Shown here: piece after piece, positions 46,090 to 56,003 of the stretch
Layout of the letters: every line of letters begins with the position of its first letter
How positions within the stretch are numbered: position 1 is the first letter of the stretch
From: Vibrio gazogenes
GTDB taxonomy: Bacteria > Pseudomonadota > Gammaproteobacteria > Enterobacterales > Vibrionaceae
Reading direction: 5' to 3'
Length of the DNA: 64,000 nt
Assembly: GCF_023920225.1 (NCBI RefSeq)
Contig: NZ_CP092587.1
Coordinates: 744,001-808,000, forward strand
Translations under genes and position numbers: made by a program
Notes under the pieces: model-generated
What the model saw: the letters and a program-made list of their open reading frames with translations, nothing else
Database searches by the model: none
What the model was told of the DNA's origin: nothing

Positions 46090-47508
46090 TCACTCCCGTG
46101 CCCCTGATGACTCAACTAATCCGCCGCCTAACGCTTTATATAAAAAAACAGCATTACTTAATTCTTGTTGTTTGAGTTCAAGCCATGTCTGTTTGGCTGC
46201 GTAGAGTTGCCGTTGGGCATCGAGTAACGTCAAATGTCGTTCAACACCAGACTGATAACGCAGTTTAGACAGGTGTGTTCTGCGCTGTTCTGCTGCGATA
46301 ACATTCATTTGTGCCGCGATTTGTTGTTGGTAGGTTTCACTGCCTGATAAACCATCCGCAACTTCTTTAAAAGCGGTCTGAATGGTTTTTTCATATTGCG
46401 CGATGGCACTGGATTGGCGGACTTTTGCCAATTTTAACGCGGCATCCAGTCTTCCGCCTTGGAATATGGGCAGCTCTATTTGCGGTGACAATGACCACAT
46501 GGTCGCCCCCGAACGAACTAAATGGCGGATACTCGAACTGGCATAGCCCATGGCACTGGTCAGAGAGAGGCGGGGGAAGTAGGCCGCTCGCGCTGCACCG
46601 ATGTCTTCGTTGGCTGCAATGAGGTTTTGCTCCGCTTGCAAAATATCCGGCCTATACAGCAATAAATCAGCAGGAAGCCCTGCGGGGAGCCGGGTCATCA
46701 TCTCCTGGTCTGTCAATGGGCGGGGAGCGGGCAGATCATTCGGTAAACGCGAACCAACCAGCAACCGGAGTGCGTTTCTGGCTTGTGCCAATGCCCGTAT
46801 CTTGGCGGCTCGATTGGCTTGCGCACCGGCGACCTGACTTTCCGCCTGAGCAACATCAAGGGCACTCGCCTGATTTCCCATCCTGAGTTTTTGCGTTAAG
46901 TCGAGCGATGCCTGCCAGTCCGTTAACGTTTTCTCAGTCAAGCGGAGTTGTGCTGTGGTCAGACGTTCAGAAAAATAAGCGTCAGCAATTGCGCTGATCA
47001 GCGCAATTTGTGCCGCCTTTTGACCATAATCACTGGCTAAGTAACGTGCAAATGCAGCATCTGACATTGAACGCGTGCGGCCGAACAAGTCAATTTCAAA
47101 TGCACTGAAACCGAGATTCAGATTGCTTTGTTGTTGGATTTCCGATGATTGGGTGCCTTGGTCATCGCTCGTCAGATTTCGTTGTCGGCTGGCACTCATC
47201 GTCACATTCAGATGAGGAACTTGAGCCGAACGCTGAATATGATATTGGGCTTTCACCGCTTTCACATGGAGGATCGCAATCCGTAAATCCCGGTTATTGG
47301 CCAAGCCTAGTTCGATGAGCTGTTGTAAGCGTTCATCTCTGAACATGGTTCGCCAGCCAAGTTCAGCCGTTGGCGGTGACATCGTCCCCGTGTCACTGGC
47401 TATCGGCGGAAAAGTCGCCGGTACGGGGAGTGCGGGTTTGGTCATCTCGGGCGTCAGGGAACAGGCCGAAAGCAAGCCTGTCAGACAAAAAATAAATACA
47501 CGCATCAT
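46090..47508 (-). CDS. Outer-membrane channel of RND efflux pump (NodT family)
   Basis: This 472-residue TolC-like lipoprotein channel has a signal peptide with lipobox LLSACSLTP and paired OEP repeats with long helices ([41 protein letters not shown]). It starts 6 bp after the pump gene and completes an adaptor-pump-channel operon like adeABC. Confidence 0.92.
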   Translation of the reverse strand: MMRVFIFCLTGLLSACSLTPEMTKPALPVPATFPPIASDTGTMSPPTAELGWRTMFRDERLQQLIELGLANNRDLRIAILHVKAVKAQYHIQRSAQVPHLNVTMSASRQRNLTSDDQGTQSSEIQQQSNLNLGFSAFEIDLFGRTRSMSDAAFARYLASDYGQKAAQIALISAIADAYFSERLTTAQLRLTEKTLTDWQASLDLTQKLRMGNQASALDVAQAESQVAGAQANRAAKIRALAQARNALRLLVGSRLPNDLPAPRPLTDQEMMTRLPAGLPADLLLYRPDILQAEQNLIAANEDIGAARAAYFPRLSLTSAMGYASSSIRHLVRSGATMWSLSPQIELPIFQGGRLDAALKLAKVRQSSAIAQYEKTIQTAFKEVADGLSGSETYQQQIAAQMNVIAAEQRRTHLSKLRYQSGVERHLTLLDAQRQLYAAKQTWLELKQQELSNAVFLYKALGGGLVESSGARE

Positions 47509-47514
47509 CTTTAC

Positions 47515-50500
47515 TTAACCTTTAGGCTGAGCTGAGGATTTTGAACTTGTTTTTCGCCAGTTGGAGAGTCGTTCTTGCAGGCGGGTCACCCAGACGAAGA
47601 ATGTCGGCACAAAATAGATAGCAAGGACAGTCGCACTCACCATGCCGCCAAAGACGCCTGTTCCTATCGCATGTTGTGTCTCTTGGCTCGCGCCACTCGC
47701 CAGCATCAGCGGCACCACCCCCAGACCAAATGCCAGCGAGGTCATTAAGATCGGCCGTAAGCGCAATTGGGCGGCCTGCGTTGCCGACTCCATTAATCCG
47801 TGGCCTTGCTCGCGGAGTTGTTTGGCAAACTCAACAATCAGAATGGCATTCTTGGCCGACAAGCCAATCACCGTAATCAGGCCCACTTTAAAAAACACAT
47901 CATTGGGCAGATCACGCAACATCACGGCCATCACCGCGCCCAGCAGACCTAATGGAACAACCAACATCACCGACAGCGGAATTGACCAGCTCTCGTAGAG
48001 GGCGGCCAGCACCAAGAAAATGACGAGCATGGACAGTGCCATCAGTTTCGGGGCTTGTGTGGCAGACTGACGCTCTTGCAACGATTGACCTGTCCAGGCA
48101 ATGGTAAACCCCGCTGGCAGTTGTTGGGCAAGGCGCTCGACTTCTGCCATTGCTTCGCCACTGGCGTATCCTGATGCGGTATCACCCGAAATGAGTAAGG
48201 CGGGATACCCCTGAAAACGAATGAATTGCGGTGAGGTTTCACGCCAGCTCGGGGTGATGAACTCTGATAAAGCAACCATGCCGCCTTTGTTATTGCGCAC
48301 ATAAAGGTGCAGAACATCATCGATTTGCATCCGGGCTGAAGCATTGGCCTGCATGATCACTTGCTGCATGCGTCCCTCATTGGGGAAGTCGTTGATGTAT
48401 AACGATCCTAAAGCCGTCGAGAGCGTGTCACTGATCGTCGGATATGAGACGCCCTGTGCCGCTGCTTTCTGGCGATCAATCTCTAAATGGATACTGGTGC
48501 CAGAGGGGAGACCGTCAGCGTAGATCTTGCCTAGCTGCGGGCTTTTTTCAGCCAGAGCAATCAGTTGCGCTTCAGCTTGCTTGAGCGCTTGCTCGCCGTG
48601 ATGACCTCGATCTTGTAAGAAGAAACTGATGCCTGAATTGGTGCCGAGTTCTTCAATCGCGGGTGGCAGCGTATGGGTGACGGTGCCTTCCGGTACGTCA
48701 GCCATGGCTTTTTGAGCCAGAGCTAACTCTTGGCGGGTCGAGGTGTCATCGCGGGTTTCCCAATCTTGCAAGGTGGTAAAGATCTGTGCCGTATTGGTGC
48801 CTGAACCGGAAAAACCAAACCCGATGACTGCCATTGTGGATTTTACCGCCGGTCGGGAGAGAATATAGTCTTCAAACCGTTTGACGATCGCCAAGGTACG
48901 TTCAGCCGTGGCATCCGCAGGCAACTGAATGTTGGTCATGAAATATCCCTGATCTTCTTCGGGCAGAAACGAGGTGGGCAACTGACGAAATGTGACCACC
49001 AGTAGGGCGGTGAGCAGCACAAAGATGATCATCATCCGGCCCTGACGCTGAATGCAGCCTCGCACATGAATCGCATAGCGGTTGTTGAGGCGCGCAAAGT
49101 TGCGGTTGAAGCCCTGAAAAAATTTGCGTTTTTCGTGTGCGGCGCTGACTGGCTTGAGCAGTGTGGCGCATAAGGCAGGGGTGAGTGTCAGCGCCAGAAA
49201 TGCAGAAAATAGGATCGAGACAGCCATGGAGAGGGTGAATTGTTGATAAATGACACCCACCGAATCACCGGCCAGCCCCATCGGAATAAAAACAGCGGTG
49301 AGCACTAACGTGATACCGATAATCGCACCCGTGATCTCTTTCATGGCAACCGATGTTGCAGCTTGTGGTGATAAGCCTTTTTCTGACATCAGGCGCTCGA
49401 CATTTTCGACCACGACAATGGCATCATCAACAATGATACCGATGGCTAACACCATGCCGAACATAGTCAGGACGTTGATTGAAAAGCCAGTGATCAGCAT
49501 GATGGTGAAGGTGCCCAACAGCGCAATCGGTGCGACGATCGCCGGGATGAACGTATAACGGATATTTTGCAGAAACAGGAACATCACGCAAAAGACCAAA
49601 AGCATCGCTTCAATTAACGTCTGGATCACTTTATTGATCGACACTTTGACAAATGGTGCGGTATTAAATGGGATTGAGTCACTCATACCGGTCGGCAGAC
49701 TATGTCTGAGTTCCGCCAGTCGTTTTTGAACGGCTTCGGCTGTGCTGAGGGCATTCGCCCCCGGTCTCAGGAGTATTGCAGCAGCAGTCGCGTTTTTACC
49801 ATTTTCCCGGTTTAAGAAACCATAGGATTGCGAGCCGATCTCCACGCGAGCCACATCACCTAAAATCACGCTGGCACCGTTGGTATTGGTGCGCAGAATG
49901 ATATTGGCAAATTGCGCCGGTGTGGTGAGCTGACTTTGAACCGTTAATGGCACTGTCACGCGTTGCCCCGATACCGTGGGCGCAGCACCGACGCTACCGG
50001 GAGCGATTTGGGTATTTTGTTGGATAACCGCCTGACTGATATCGGTCATGGTCAACCCCCGTGCATTCAATTGGTCCGGGTCAACCCAGATACGCATCGC
50101 TTTCTCTGCACCGAAGGATTGCACCCGTCCGACGCCATCGATGCGACGTAACTCTTCCACCAGATTGCGCGACAGATAGTCGTTGAGGGCGATTTCATCG
50201 AAACGATTGTCATCTGATTTCAGGCCGACAATCATCAGGAAATTTGAGGTCGCCGATTCAACGCTTAAGCCATTCTGACGGACGGCTTGCGGCAGTCGCG
50301 ACTCAATCATTTTGAGCTGATTTTGAATATCAACCTGAGCAATATTCGGATCGGTGCCGGGTTTGAACGTGGCTGTAATAGAGGCTGAGCCGGAGGTATC
50401 CGCAGATGACTCGAAATACATCAGGTTTTTGACGTTGGATAGTTCACTTTCGATCAGACTCAGAACGCCATCGTTCATCGCTTTGGGCGTGGCCCCCGGA

Positions 50501-50646
50501 TACGTCGCGGTAATGCTGACGGTGGGTGGGGCAACGGACGGATAGCGGGAGATAGGCAGTTGAGGAATTGCCAGACAGCCGAATAAGATAATGAATAGTG
50601 CAATCACCCACGCAAACACTGGGCGTTGTATGAAAAACTGCGACAT
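47515..50646 (-). CDS. RND multidrug efflux pump, HAE1 family (AdeB/AcrB-like)
   Basis: This is a 1043-residue proton-driven inner-membrane transporter with twelve membrane segments and two large periplasmic loops. The start MSQFFIQRPVFAWVIALFIILFG and the proton-relay segment GIIVDDAIVVVENVERLM (two Asp, segment 4) are diagnostic. The second half has LPNDVFFKVGLITVIGLSAKN and the relay Lys region. The cognate adaptor lies 59 bp upstream and the channel 6 bp downstream. Likely substrates include antibiotics and dyes, but this is inference from the family. Confidence 0.96.
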   Translation of the reverse strand: MSQFFIQRPVFAWVIALFIILFGCLAIPQLPISRYPSVAPPTVSITATYPGATPKAMNDGVLSLIESELSNVKNLMYFESSADTSGSASITATFKPGTDPNIAQVDIQNQLKMIESRLPQAVRQNGLSVESATSNFLMIVGLKSDDNRFDEIALNDYLSRNLVEELRRIDGVGRVQSFGAEKAMRIWVDPDQLNARGLTMTDISQAVIQQNTQIAPGSVGAAPTVSGQRVTVPLTVQSQLTTPAQFANIILRTNTNGASVILGDVARVEIGSQSYGFLNRENGKNATAAAILLRPGANALSTAEAVQKRLAELRHSLPTGMSDSIPFNTAPFVKVSINKVIQTLIEAMLLVFCVMFLFLQNIRYTFIPAIVAPIALLGTFTIMLITGFSINVLTMFGMVLAIGIIVDDAIVVVENVERLMSEKGLSPQAATSVAMKEITGAIIGITLVLTAVFIPMGLAGDSVGVIYQQFTLSMAVSILFSAFLALTLTPALCATLLKPVSAAHEKRKFFQGFNRNFARLNNRYAIHVRGCIQRQGRMMIIFVLLTALLVVTFRQLPTSFLPEEDQGYFMTNIQLPADATAERTLAIVKRFEDYILSRPAVKSTMAVIGFGFSGSGTNTAQIFTTLQDWETRDDTSTRQELALAQKAMADVPEGTVTHTLPPAIEELGTNSGISFFLQDRGHHGEQALKQAEAQLIALAEKSPQLGKIYADGLPSGTSIHLEIDRQKAAAQGVSYPTISDTLSTALGSLYINDFPNEGRMQQVIMQANASARMQIDDVLHLYVRNNKGGMVALSEFITPSWRETSPQFIRFQGYPALLISGDTASGYASGEAMAEVERLAQQLPAGFTIAWTGQSLQERQSATQAPKLMALSMLVIFLVLAALYESWSIPLSVMLVVPLGLLGAVMAVMLRDLPNDVFFKVGLITVIGLSAKNAILIVEFAKQLREQGHGLMESATQAAQLRLRPILMTSLAFGLGVVPLMLASGASQETQHAIGTGVFGGMVSATVLAIYFVPTFFVWVTRLQERLSNWRKTSSKSSAQPKG

Positions 50647-50705
50647 AAAAGGACACTCTCACCTAAAGCATGGATTGTGGATGTGTTGACTGTGACGATT
50701 GAAAG

Positions 50706-51863
50706 TTAAAGGGGCGGCGAGGCTTGCCATGGCCGCTGATGAACGGTGATACCGTCCTGTAGTCTTTCTTTGCCCTCAACCACAATATGGTCGCCCGCAT
50801 TCAGCCCTGCTTTGACATGGTATTGCCCTTGCACCAACGCCCCGAGAGCGACGGGTTTCAGCGCGGCACGATCATGGGAATCAATGGTCCAAATATGAGG
50901 GACGCCGCCAATGTGGACGATTGCCTGCTGCGGGGCTGTCAACGCATTGGTATAACGCGAACGCAAAACGCGTGCTTTGACAAACATTCCCGGTAGTAAT
51001 AAGCGTTGCTCGTTATCCACCAACACGCGCAATAAAACATCTCCGGTACTGGGATCAATATGGATCCCGGAAAATAGCAACTGACCTTGCAGCGGATAAG
51101 GCTGCCCGTTCGGATGTAAAATATTGATATTGGTTTGTGTCGCTGCGGCAGATTCAGCAGAACCGGTTGGGAGCGCCTGATTGATTGACTCAAGTGATGA
51201 TGCCGGGCGGCGAACATCAACAAAAACTTGGTCAATCTGTTCAATGCGTGTCATCGGTGTGGTATCTGAGCGGCTGACAAGCGCTCCCTCGCTGACCAGT
51301 GTTTGATCGATACGCCCGGCGATCGGCGCGGTGACGCGGGTATAGTTTAAATCCAGTAAACGACGGGCAAGCGTGGCTTGAGCCTGAGCCACATCGGCGT
51401 TGGCCTGATCGCGTTGTAAAACGGCATCATCATATTCCTGACGGCTGATCGCATCAGCGTCGAGTAAAGGCTTTAAATAGGATGCTTTGTCCATCGCGCG
51501 CTTTAAAGTCGCCTGCGCTTTCTGTAGTGTCGCTCGGGCAGTATCGACATCGGCCTGAAAGGGCGCCGGATCAAGCTGAAATAAAGGATCCCCGGCCTTG
51601 ACCTCGCGTCCTTGTTTGAAAAGACGATGTTGGACGATGCCACTGATCTGGGGACGGATCGCTGCGACACGAACCGCCGCGACTCTTGCCGGTAGGGTTT
51701 CAAAGATATCCAGTTGTGCAGGCTTCATCGTCATGGTTGACACGAAAGGTTCGGCTGCTTGAGATGCTGTTTCTTGATCGCTTTCGGACGGATGACAAGC
51801 CACTAAAAAGAGCAGTGCCAATATGTGTAAGTGGCAACGGACACATATATTTATCTTTTTCAC
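50706..51863 (-). CDS. RND periplasmic adaptor (membrane fusion protein)
   Basis: This 385-residue lipoprotein adaptor has a signal peptide ending in LFLVACHPSE. The AcrA-like order is beta-barrel, lipoyl (EVKAGDPLFQLDPAPFQADVD), alpha-hairpin (ARATLQKAQATLKRAMDKAS) and return (NYTRVTAPIAGRIDQTLVSEG). It is the first gene of the pump operon, divergent from the two-component system by 99 bp. Confidence 0.93.
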   Translation of the reverse strand: MKKINICVRCHLHILALLFLVACHPSESDQETASQAAEPFVSTMTMKPAQLDIFETLPARVAAVRVAAIRPQISGIVQHRLFKQGREVKAGDPLFQLDPAPFQADVDTARATLQKAQATLKRAMDKASYLKPLLDADAISRQEYDDAVLQRDQANADVAQAQATLARRLLDLNYTRVTAPIAGRIDQTLVSEGALVSRSDTTPMTRIEQIDQVFVDVRRPASSLESINQALPTGSAESAAATQTNINILHPNGQPYPLQGQLLFSGIHIDPSTGDVLLRVLVDNEQRLLLPGMFVKARVLRSRYTNALTAPQQAIVHIGGVPHIWTIDSHDRAALKPVALGALVQGQYHVKAGLNAGDHIVVEGKERLQDGITVHQRPWQASPPL

Positions 51864-51927
51864 TGAGGTATCCTCTTGGCAATCATTGATGCGTTAGCGC
51901 TGTAGAGGGATGCAGTCTACCGCCCCT

Positions 51928-51957
51928 ATGTGGAGGTTCCGCCGAGTAAATGTGGAG
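51928..51957. promoter_or_regulatory. Direct repeat between pump operon and AdeR-like gene
   Basis: ATGTGGAG occurs at 51928-51935 and 51950-51957, 22 bp (two helical turns) apart, in the divergent spacer. AdeR of Acinetobacter binds a direct repeat in the equivalent spacer, so this is a candidate response-regulator site. The second copy also carries the ribosome site of the regulator. Confidence 0.4.
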
Positions 51958-51962
51958 ATTTG

Positions 51963-52733
51963 ATGGAGATGGATGATTTACGCGTTGGTGCGCAAAAATT
52001 GAGCGCTGATTCAGAGCAAGGCGCAGGCACAAACCGTCAAGTGCTGGTGCTGATTGCCGAAGATGAGCCAGAAATTGCCGATATACTGAGTGCTTATTTA
52101 GCACGGAGCGGAATGCGTACGGTACATGCCACTGACGGGGTAGAAACGCTTGCGCTGCATTCATCGATGAAACCCGATCTCATCTTGCTCGATATTCAAA
52201 TGCCGAAAATGGACGGATGGAAAGTCTTGGCTGAACTGCGTCAGCACAGTCAGACCCCCGTCATCATGTTGACCGCAATGGATCAGGATGTCGATAAGCT
52301 GGTGGCACTGAGAATAGGGGCCGATGATTATGTGATTAAACCGTTCAATCCGGCAGAAGTCGTGGCGCGGGTTGAAGCCGTACTACGCCGAACCATGGAC
52401 AGCCGCCAGCATCATACGCAGCGTATCCTGCGTGTTGATCCCTTCGAAGTTGACTTAGACAGCCATGAAATCTCAATCCATCAGGACGGACAGCGCACTT
52501 TACTCTCTTTAACGTTGACTGAATTTAAGCTACTGACTCACTTTATTCGCTCACCGAAGCGGGTATTCAGCCGTGGGGAGTTATTAAATACGTGCCTACC
52601 GGAGGGCGACACACTGGAACGCACGGTTGACAGCCACATCAGCAAGATCCGCAAAAAACTCGAAGTGGTCGGCATTCACGGCATTCCTGCCGGGGTTCGT
52701 GGTGTCGGGTATCGATTCAGGGGCGAATCATGA
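51963..52733 (+). CDS. OmpR/PhoB-type response regulator, AdeR-like
   Basis: 256 residues from ATG 51963 (GGAG upstream). The receiver domain has acidic pocket E33/D34 and phospho-acceptor D77 (LILLDIQMPKMDGW). The winged-helix effector domain ends in ERTVDSHISKIRKKLE..VRGVGYRF. Stretches such as QTPVIMLTAMDQDVDKLVAL and RIGADDYVIKPFNPAEVVARV closely resemble Acinetobacter AdeR, as I recall it. It overlaps the kinase gene by four bases and is divergent from an AdeABC-like pump. Confidence 0.92.
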   Translation: MEMDDLRVGAQKLSADSEQGAGTNRQVLVLIAEDEPEIADILSAYLARSGMRTVHATDGVETLALHSSMKPDLILLDIQMPKMDGWKVLAELRQHSQTPVIMLTAMDQDVDKLVALRIGADDYVIKPFNPAEVVARVEAVLRRTMDSRQHHTQRILRVDPFEVDLDSHEISIHQDGQRTLLSLTLTEFKLLTHFIRSPKRVFSRGELLNTCLPEGDTLERTVDSHISKIRKKLEVVGIHGIPAGVRGVGYRFRGES

Positions 52734-53809
52734 AATTAGCAGGGCTGAGCCGGCAGGTTGCATTATCGATGATGAAAATTGCGATGGGATCAGCATTACT
52801 GGTGATTTTCGGTTCCTTTGTGTTTTATTACCTGTGGGAAAAGTATTGGCCGGATGAGATCCCCAACGATAATAATATGGCACCCTCCGTGCCGGAGTGG
52901 ATTTGGATTATCTGTACCTTTGTTTTTGTGATTTGGTTTGCTGTTCATGTGGCAATCAAGTTATCCCGACGGATTTTAGAACCTTTAAATTCGGTTGCTG
53001 AAGGCATACGAACCATTGCCAAAGGTGATCTGGATGTGCGGGTATCCGTCGGGGATCGTTCGTTAGGTGAAGCCGCGCTGCTGGCTGAAGATTTCAATCG
53101 TTTAGCCGAAAAATTACAACACATGTCTGAAGCGCAAAATTTTTGGAATGCCGCCATTGCCCATGAATTAAGAACTCCGGTCACCATATTACGCGGGCGG
53201 TTACAGGGGTTAGCCGAGGGGATTTTCACTCCTGACAAAGCACAGTTTCACAAATTATTAGCCCAAGTTGAAGGGTTATCTCACTTAATTGAAGACTTAC
53301 GGGTCGTGAGCTTAATGAACAGTGGCGAACTGAATATCAATCTCGAAGCGGTGCACCTCTTTGCGGAAATCAAGTCGGTGACCGATATGGCGGAGAATAT
53401 GCTTCAGGCGGCAGGGCAGTCGGTCCAACTGGCATTACACGCTGAGTTGGTGTGGTGTGATTCGGTACGGATTCGACAAGCGCTGCTGGCAATACTCGAT
53501 AATACCAGCAAATATGCCGTTCCGGGGACGGTTACCATTCGCTCAAGGGAACAAGACGGGATGTACTTTTTGAGCGTTGCCGATCAAGGCCCCGGCATCG
53601 CGCCGGAATTATTGCCCAATGTGTTTACAGCATTCCACCGGGCAAAAGATGCATCCCAGCGAGGGAGCGGGCTCGGCTTGGCCGTCGTCGCTGCGATTGT
53701 TCATGCGCATCAAGGTGAAGTGACCTGCTTTCTGAATGATGTCGGCGGAACCACCATTGAGTTATGCTGGCCGTCATCCATATCATCATCAGGCGATTGT
53801 CTTCATTAA
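52730..53809 (+). CDS. Sensor histidine kinase, AdeS/BaeS-like
   Basis: 359 residues. Membrane segments are at about 20-35 and 57-78, so the periplasmic loop is very short (about 20 residues). HAMP and HisKA follow with H145 (IAHELRTPVTILRGR), then the ATPase domain: N-box ILDNTSKYA (an unusual N-box, with no Asn-Ala pair), G1 DQGPGIAPELL and G2 GSGLGLAV. Its start overlaps the regulator stop (ATGA). A minimal loop suggests sensing in or at the membrane. Confidence 0.93.
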   Translation: MKLAGLSRQVALSMMKIAMGSALLVIFGSFVFYYLWEKYWPDEIPNDNNMAPSVPEWIWIICTFVFVIWFAVHVAIKLSRRILEPLNSVAEGIRTIAKGDLDVRVSVGDRSLGEAALLAEDFNRLAEKLQHMSEAQNFWNAAIAHELRTPVTILRGRLQGLAEGIFTPDKAQFHKLLAQVEGLSHLIEDLRVVSLMNSGELNINLEAVHLFAEIKSVTDMAENMLQAAGQSVQLALHAELVWCDSVRIRQALLAILDNTSKYAVPGTVTIRSREQDGMYFLSVADQGPGIAPELLPNVFTAFHRAKDASQRGSGLGLAVVAAIVHAHQGEVTCFLNDVGGTTIELCWPSSISSSGDCLH

Positions 53810-53898
53810 TAACGGTTCTCTCATTAATAACAGCTCCCTCGTAAATAACTGTTCTCGTTCATAGTGCTTCGGCTATTGAGATCGACCTTCACCGTGAT

Positions 53899-53924
53899 GA
53901 ATCGAATCAAATGAATCGAATCAA
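53899..53924 (+). repeat. Tandem 14-bp repeat
   Basis: GAATCGAATCAAAT is followed directly by GAATCGAATCAAAA (second unit ends at about 53926), just before the agcS terminator. Confidence 0.5.
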
Positions 53925-53928
53925 AAAA

Positions 53929-53948
53929 GGGAGCCATTTATGGCTCCC
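53929..53948 (-). terminator. Intrinsic terminator of the symporter gene
   Basis: GGGAGCCA (53929-53936) pairs with TGGCTCCC (53941-53948). Read on the minus strand the hairpin is followed by TTTTTT (complement of 53923-53928), placing it downstream of the alanine/glycine symporter. Confidence 0.88.
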
Positions 53949-53977
53949 TCTGCTTATTTTATCTTGATGATCAATGA

Positions 53978-55534
53978 CTATGACTCAGCCGGTCTCTCTG
54001 AAAGTGGCAGAATGTCATGGTCAGAGGTGGCGGTCGGTTTTTGTCCCGTTTTACGTTCATAGCGACGCTCCCAGTAATCTGCGCCTTTGATTCCGAGTTT
54101 CACCGGGTTGAACGTATATTGTTTGACGCCTCGCTTCTGTTGTTCTTCATAATCGCTCAAGGCGGACATGGCCGGTTTATTGAGGAAGAAGATAATCAGA
54201 ATCCCGATGATATTGAGCCAAGCCATCAGGCCAACCCCGATATCCCCCATCGCCCAGGCGAGATTGGCGGCTTTCACTGTACCGTAGAATGTTGCACTGA
54301 GCAGGACAATTTTCAGTAAGAAAGTCAGCGTCCCGGAACCAAAACGACGGCAAATGTAGGCGACGTTGGTTTCTGCAATATAGTAGTAGGCCAAAATCGT
54401 GGTAAATGCGAAGAAGAACAGCGCAATGGCAACAAAGGTTTTGCCGACGCCCGGGATCGCTTTTTCAATGGCTATCTGAGTAAATGCCGGGCTGTTTGCT
54501 GCCACATCGGCTGCCAAATGTTGTACGAGGAATGTCCCTTCGGCCGCTCCGTGAACGTTGTAAGCACCCGTGATCAGAATCATGAAGGCGGTTGCAGAAC
54601 AGACCAACAGCGTATCAATGTAGATCGAGAAGGACTGAACCAGACCTTGCTGAGCCGGATGTTGTACATGCGCAGCGGCTGCTGCGTGAGGCCCGGTCCC
54701 TTGACCGGCTTCGTTCGAGTATACCCCGCGTTTGACACCCCAGCCGATAGCCGCTCCCACGCCTGCCATTGGTGTAAATGCATCACCGATAATCAGGCTG
54801 AAGACATGTGGTACTTGGCTGATGTTGAGCAGGATAATCACGAAAGCGGTAATAATATACGCAAGTGCCATAAAAGGGACGATAATCTGGGTGAAACTGG
54901 CAATACGTTTAACGCCTCCGAAAATGATGAAAGCCATCAGAATGGAAACGATCGTCCCGGTCAGGATTTTCGCCATACTGAATGTGCCGATTGCGGTCTC
55001 GACCATCTCACCGCTGCCGAAAGCCGATTCGATTGCGTTGCCGATACTGTTTGACTGAACCCCCGGTAACAGCACACCGCAGGCGATGATGGTCGCGATT
55101 GCAAAAATCATCGCATACCACTTTTGTCCCATCGCTTTTTCAATGTAGTAAGCCGGACCACCACGGAACTCACCATCATCTTCTTCTTTATAAATTTGAG
55201 CCAGTGTTGACTCTGCATAAGCGGTCGCAGCACCGAGGAAAGCGACGACCCACATCCAGAACACGGCTCCCGGGCCACCAAAACCGATTGCGGCTGCAAC
55301 ACCGGCAATGTTCCCGGTGCCGACTCGTCCGGAAAGAGACACGGCCAAAGCTTGGAACGAAGAAATCCCCTTCGTTGACGTTTTTGCCGAGAAGAGTAAT
55401 CGGCACATTTCTGCAAAGTGCCGGACCTGAACAAAGCGTGTCAGGATTGAATAGAAGAGCCCGGCGCCGAGACACAGATAAATCAGTGCCGGGCTCCAGA
55501 TTATCCCATTCAAAAAATCAACAAGTGACTGCAT
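53978..55534 (-). CDS. Alanine/glycine:cation symporter (AgcS family)
   Basis: This 518-residue sodium-coupled transporter has about eleven membrane segments. Family signatures are LAVSLSGRVGTGNIAGVAAAIGFGGPGAVFWMW and the GVKRGVYSNEAGQGTGPHAAAAAH motif. The C-terminus is hydrophilic (YERKTGQKP..). It is monocistronic, with its own terminator and a long upstream region. Confidence 0.95.
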   Translation of the reverse strand: MQSLVDFLNGIIWSPALIYLCLGAGLFYSILTRFVQVRHFAEMCRLLFSAKTSTKGISSFQALAVSLSGRVGTGNIAGVAAAIGFGGPGAVFWMWVVAFLGAATAYAESTLAQIYKEEDDGEFRGGPAYYIEKAMGQKWYAMIFAIATIIACGVLLPGVQSNSIGNAIESAFGSGEMVETAIGTFSMAKILTGTIVSILMAFIIFGGVKRIASFTQIIVPFMALAYIITAFVIILLNISQVPHVFSLIIGDAFTPMAGVGAAIGWGVKRGVYSNEAGQGTGPHAAAAAHVQHPAQQGLVQSFSIYIDTLLVCSATAFMILITGAYNVHGAAEGTFLVQHLAADVAANSPAFTQIAIEKAIPGVGKTFVAIALFFFAFTTILAYYYIAETNVAYICRRFGSGTLTFLLKIVLLSATFYGTVKAANLAWAMGDIGVGLMAWLNIIGILIIFFLNKPAMSALSDYEEQQKRGVKQYTFNPVKLGIKGADYWERRYERKTGQKPTATSDHDILPLSERPAES

Positions 55535-56003
55535 AGTTATTTTCCTGTATTTGAGTGTTGTTGTATGTCATTGAGGCGGTGTTGTGTTTGCAATATTTTC
55601 ATCTCAATGTAAATTAAATGTTAATATATGTGACTTTTCAATGCTATCTATTTTTAATTTGATGTTAAATTTTGATTTGTGCCAAATGTTAGGGTGTATA
55701 TTCTGGTTTTAAGTGAGGTTATGGGTGAATAATGTTAATTATATGTTTATTTATAGAATAATAAAAAGGTGATGGTTTTTGGGCTTTTAAGCAAGATGTG
55801 ACTTGTGAATCGAATGAGATTGATATTTTATTCTGCACCTAGCCGGTATAAAGGTTAGAACTCGGTGAGATAGTTAAAGTTTAAACACTTTTTAGGTGTC
55901 AGGCGGTTTCCGAACTGGTCATGAGCGCGGCGCATTATGTTGGTTAAAAATGCTACAAAGCAGGTCAATCGCCCGATAGACCTGCTTTGTGATGAACCGT
56001 GAT
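55535..56003 (-). other. Symporter promoter region and dgt terminator
   Basis: There is no gene in these 469 AT-rich bases. The left part should hold the agcS promoter (minus strand). Near the right end AAAGCAGGTC (55957-55966) pairs with GACCTGCTTT (55979-55988), downstream of dgt on the minus strand, and probably terminates it. Confidence 0.7.

Noticed and set aside
54518..55054. Long plus-strand frames opposite the alanine symporter
   Set aside because: They are shadow frames of the well-supported AgcS gene.
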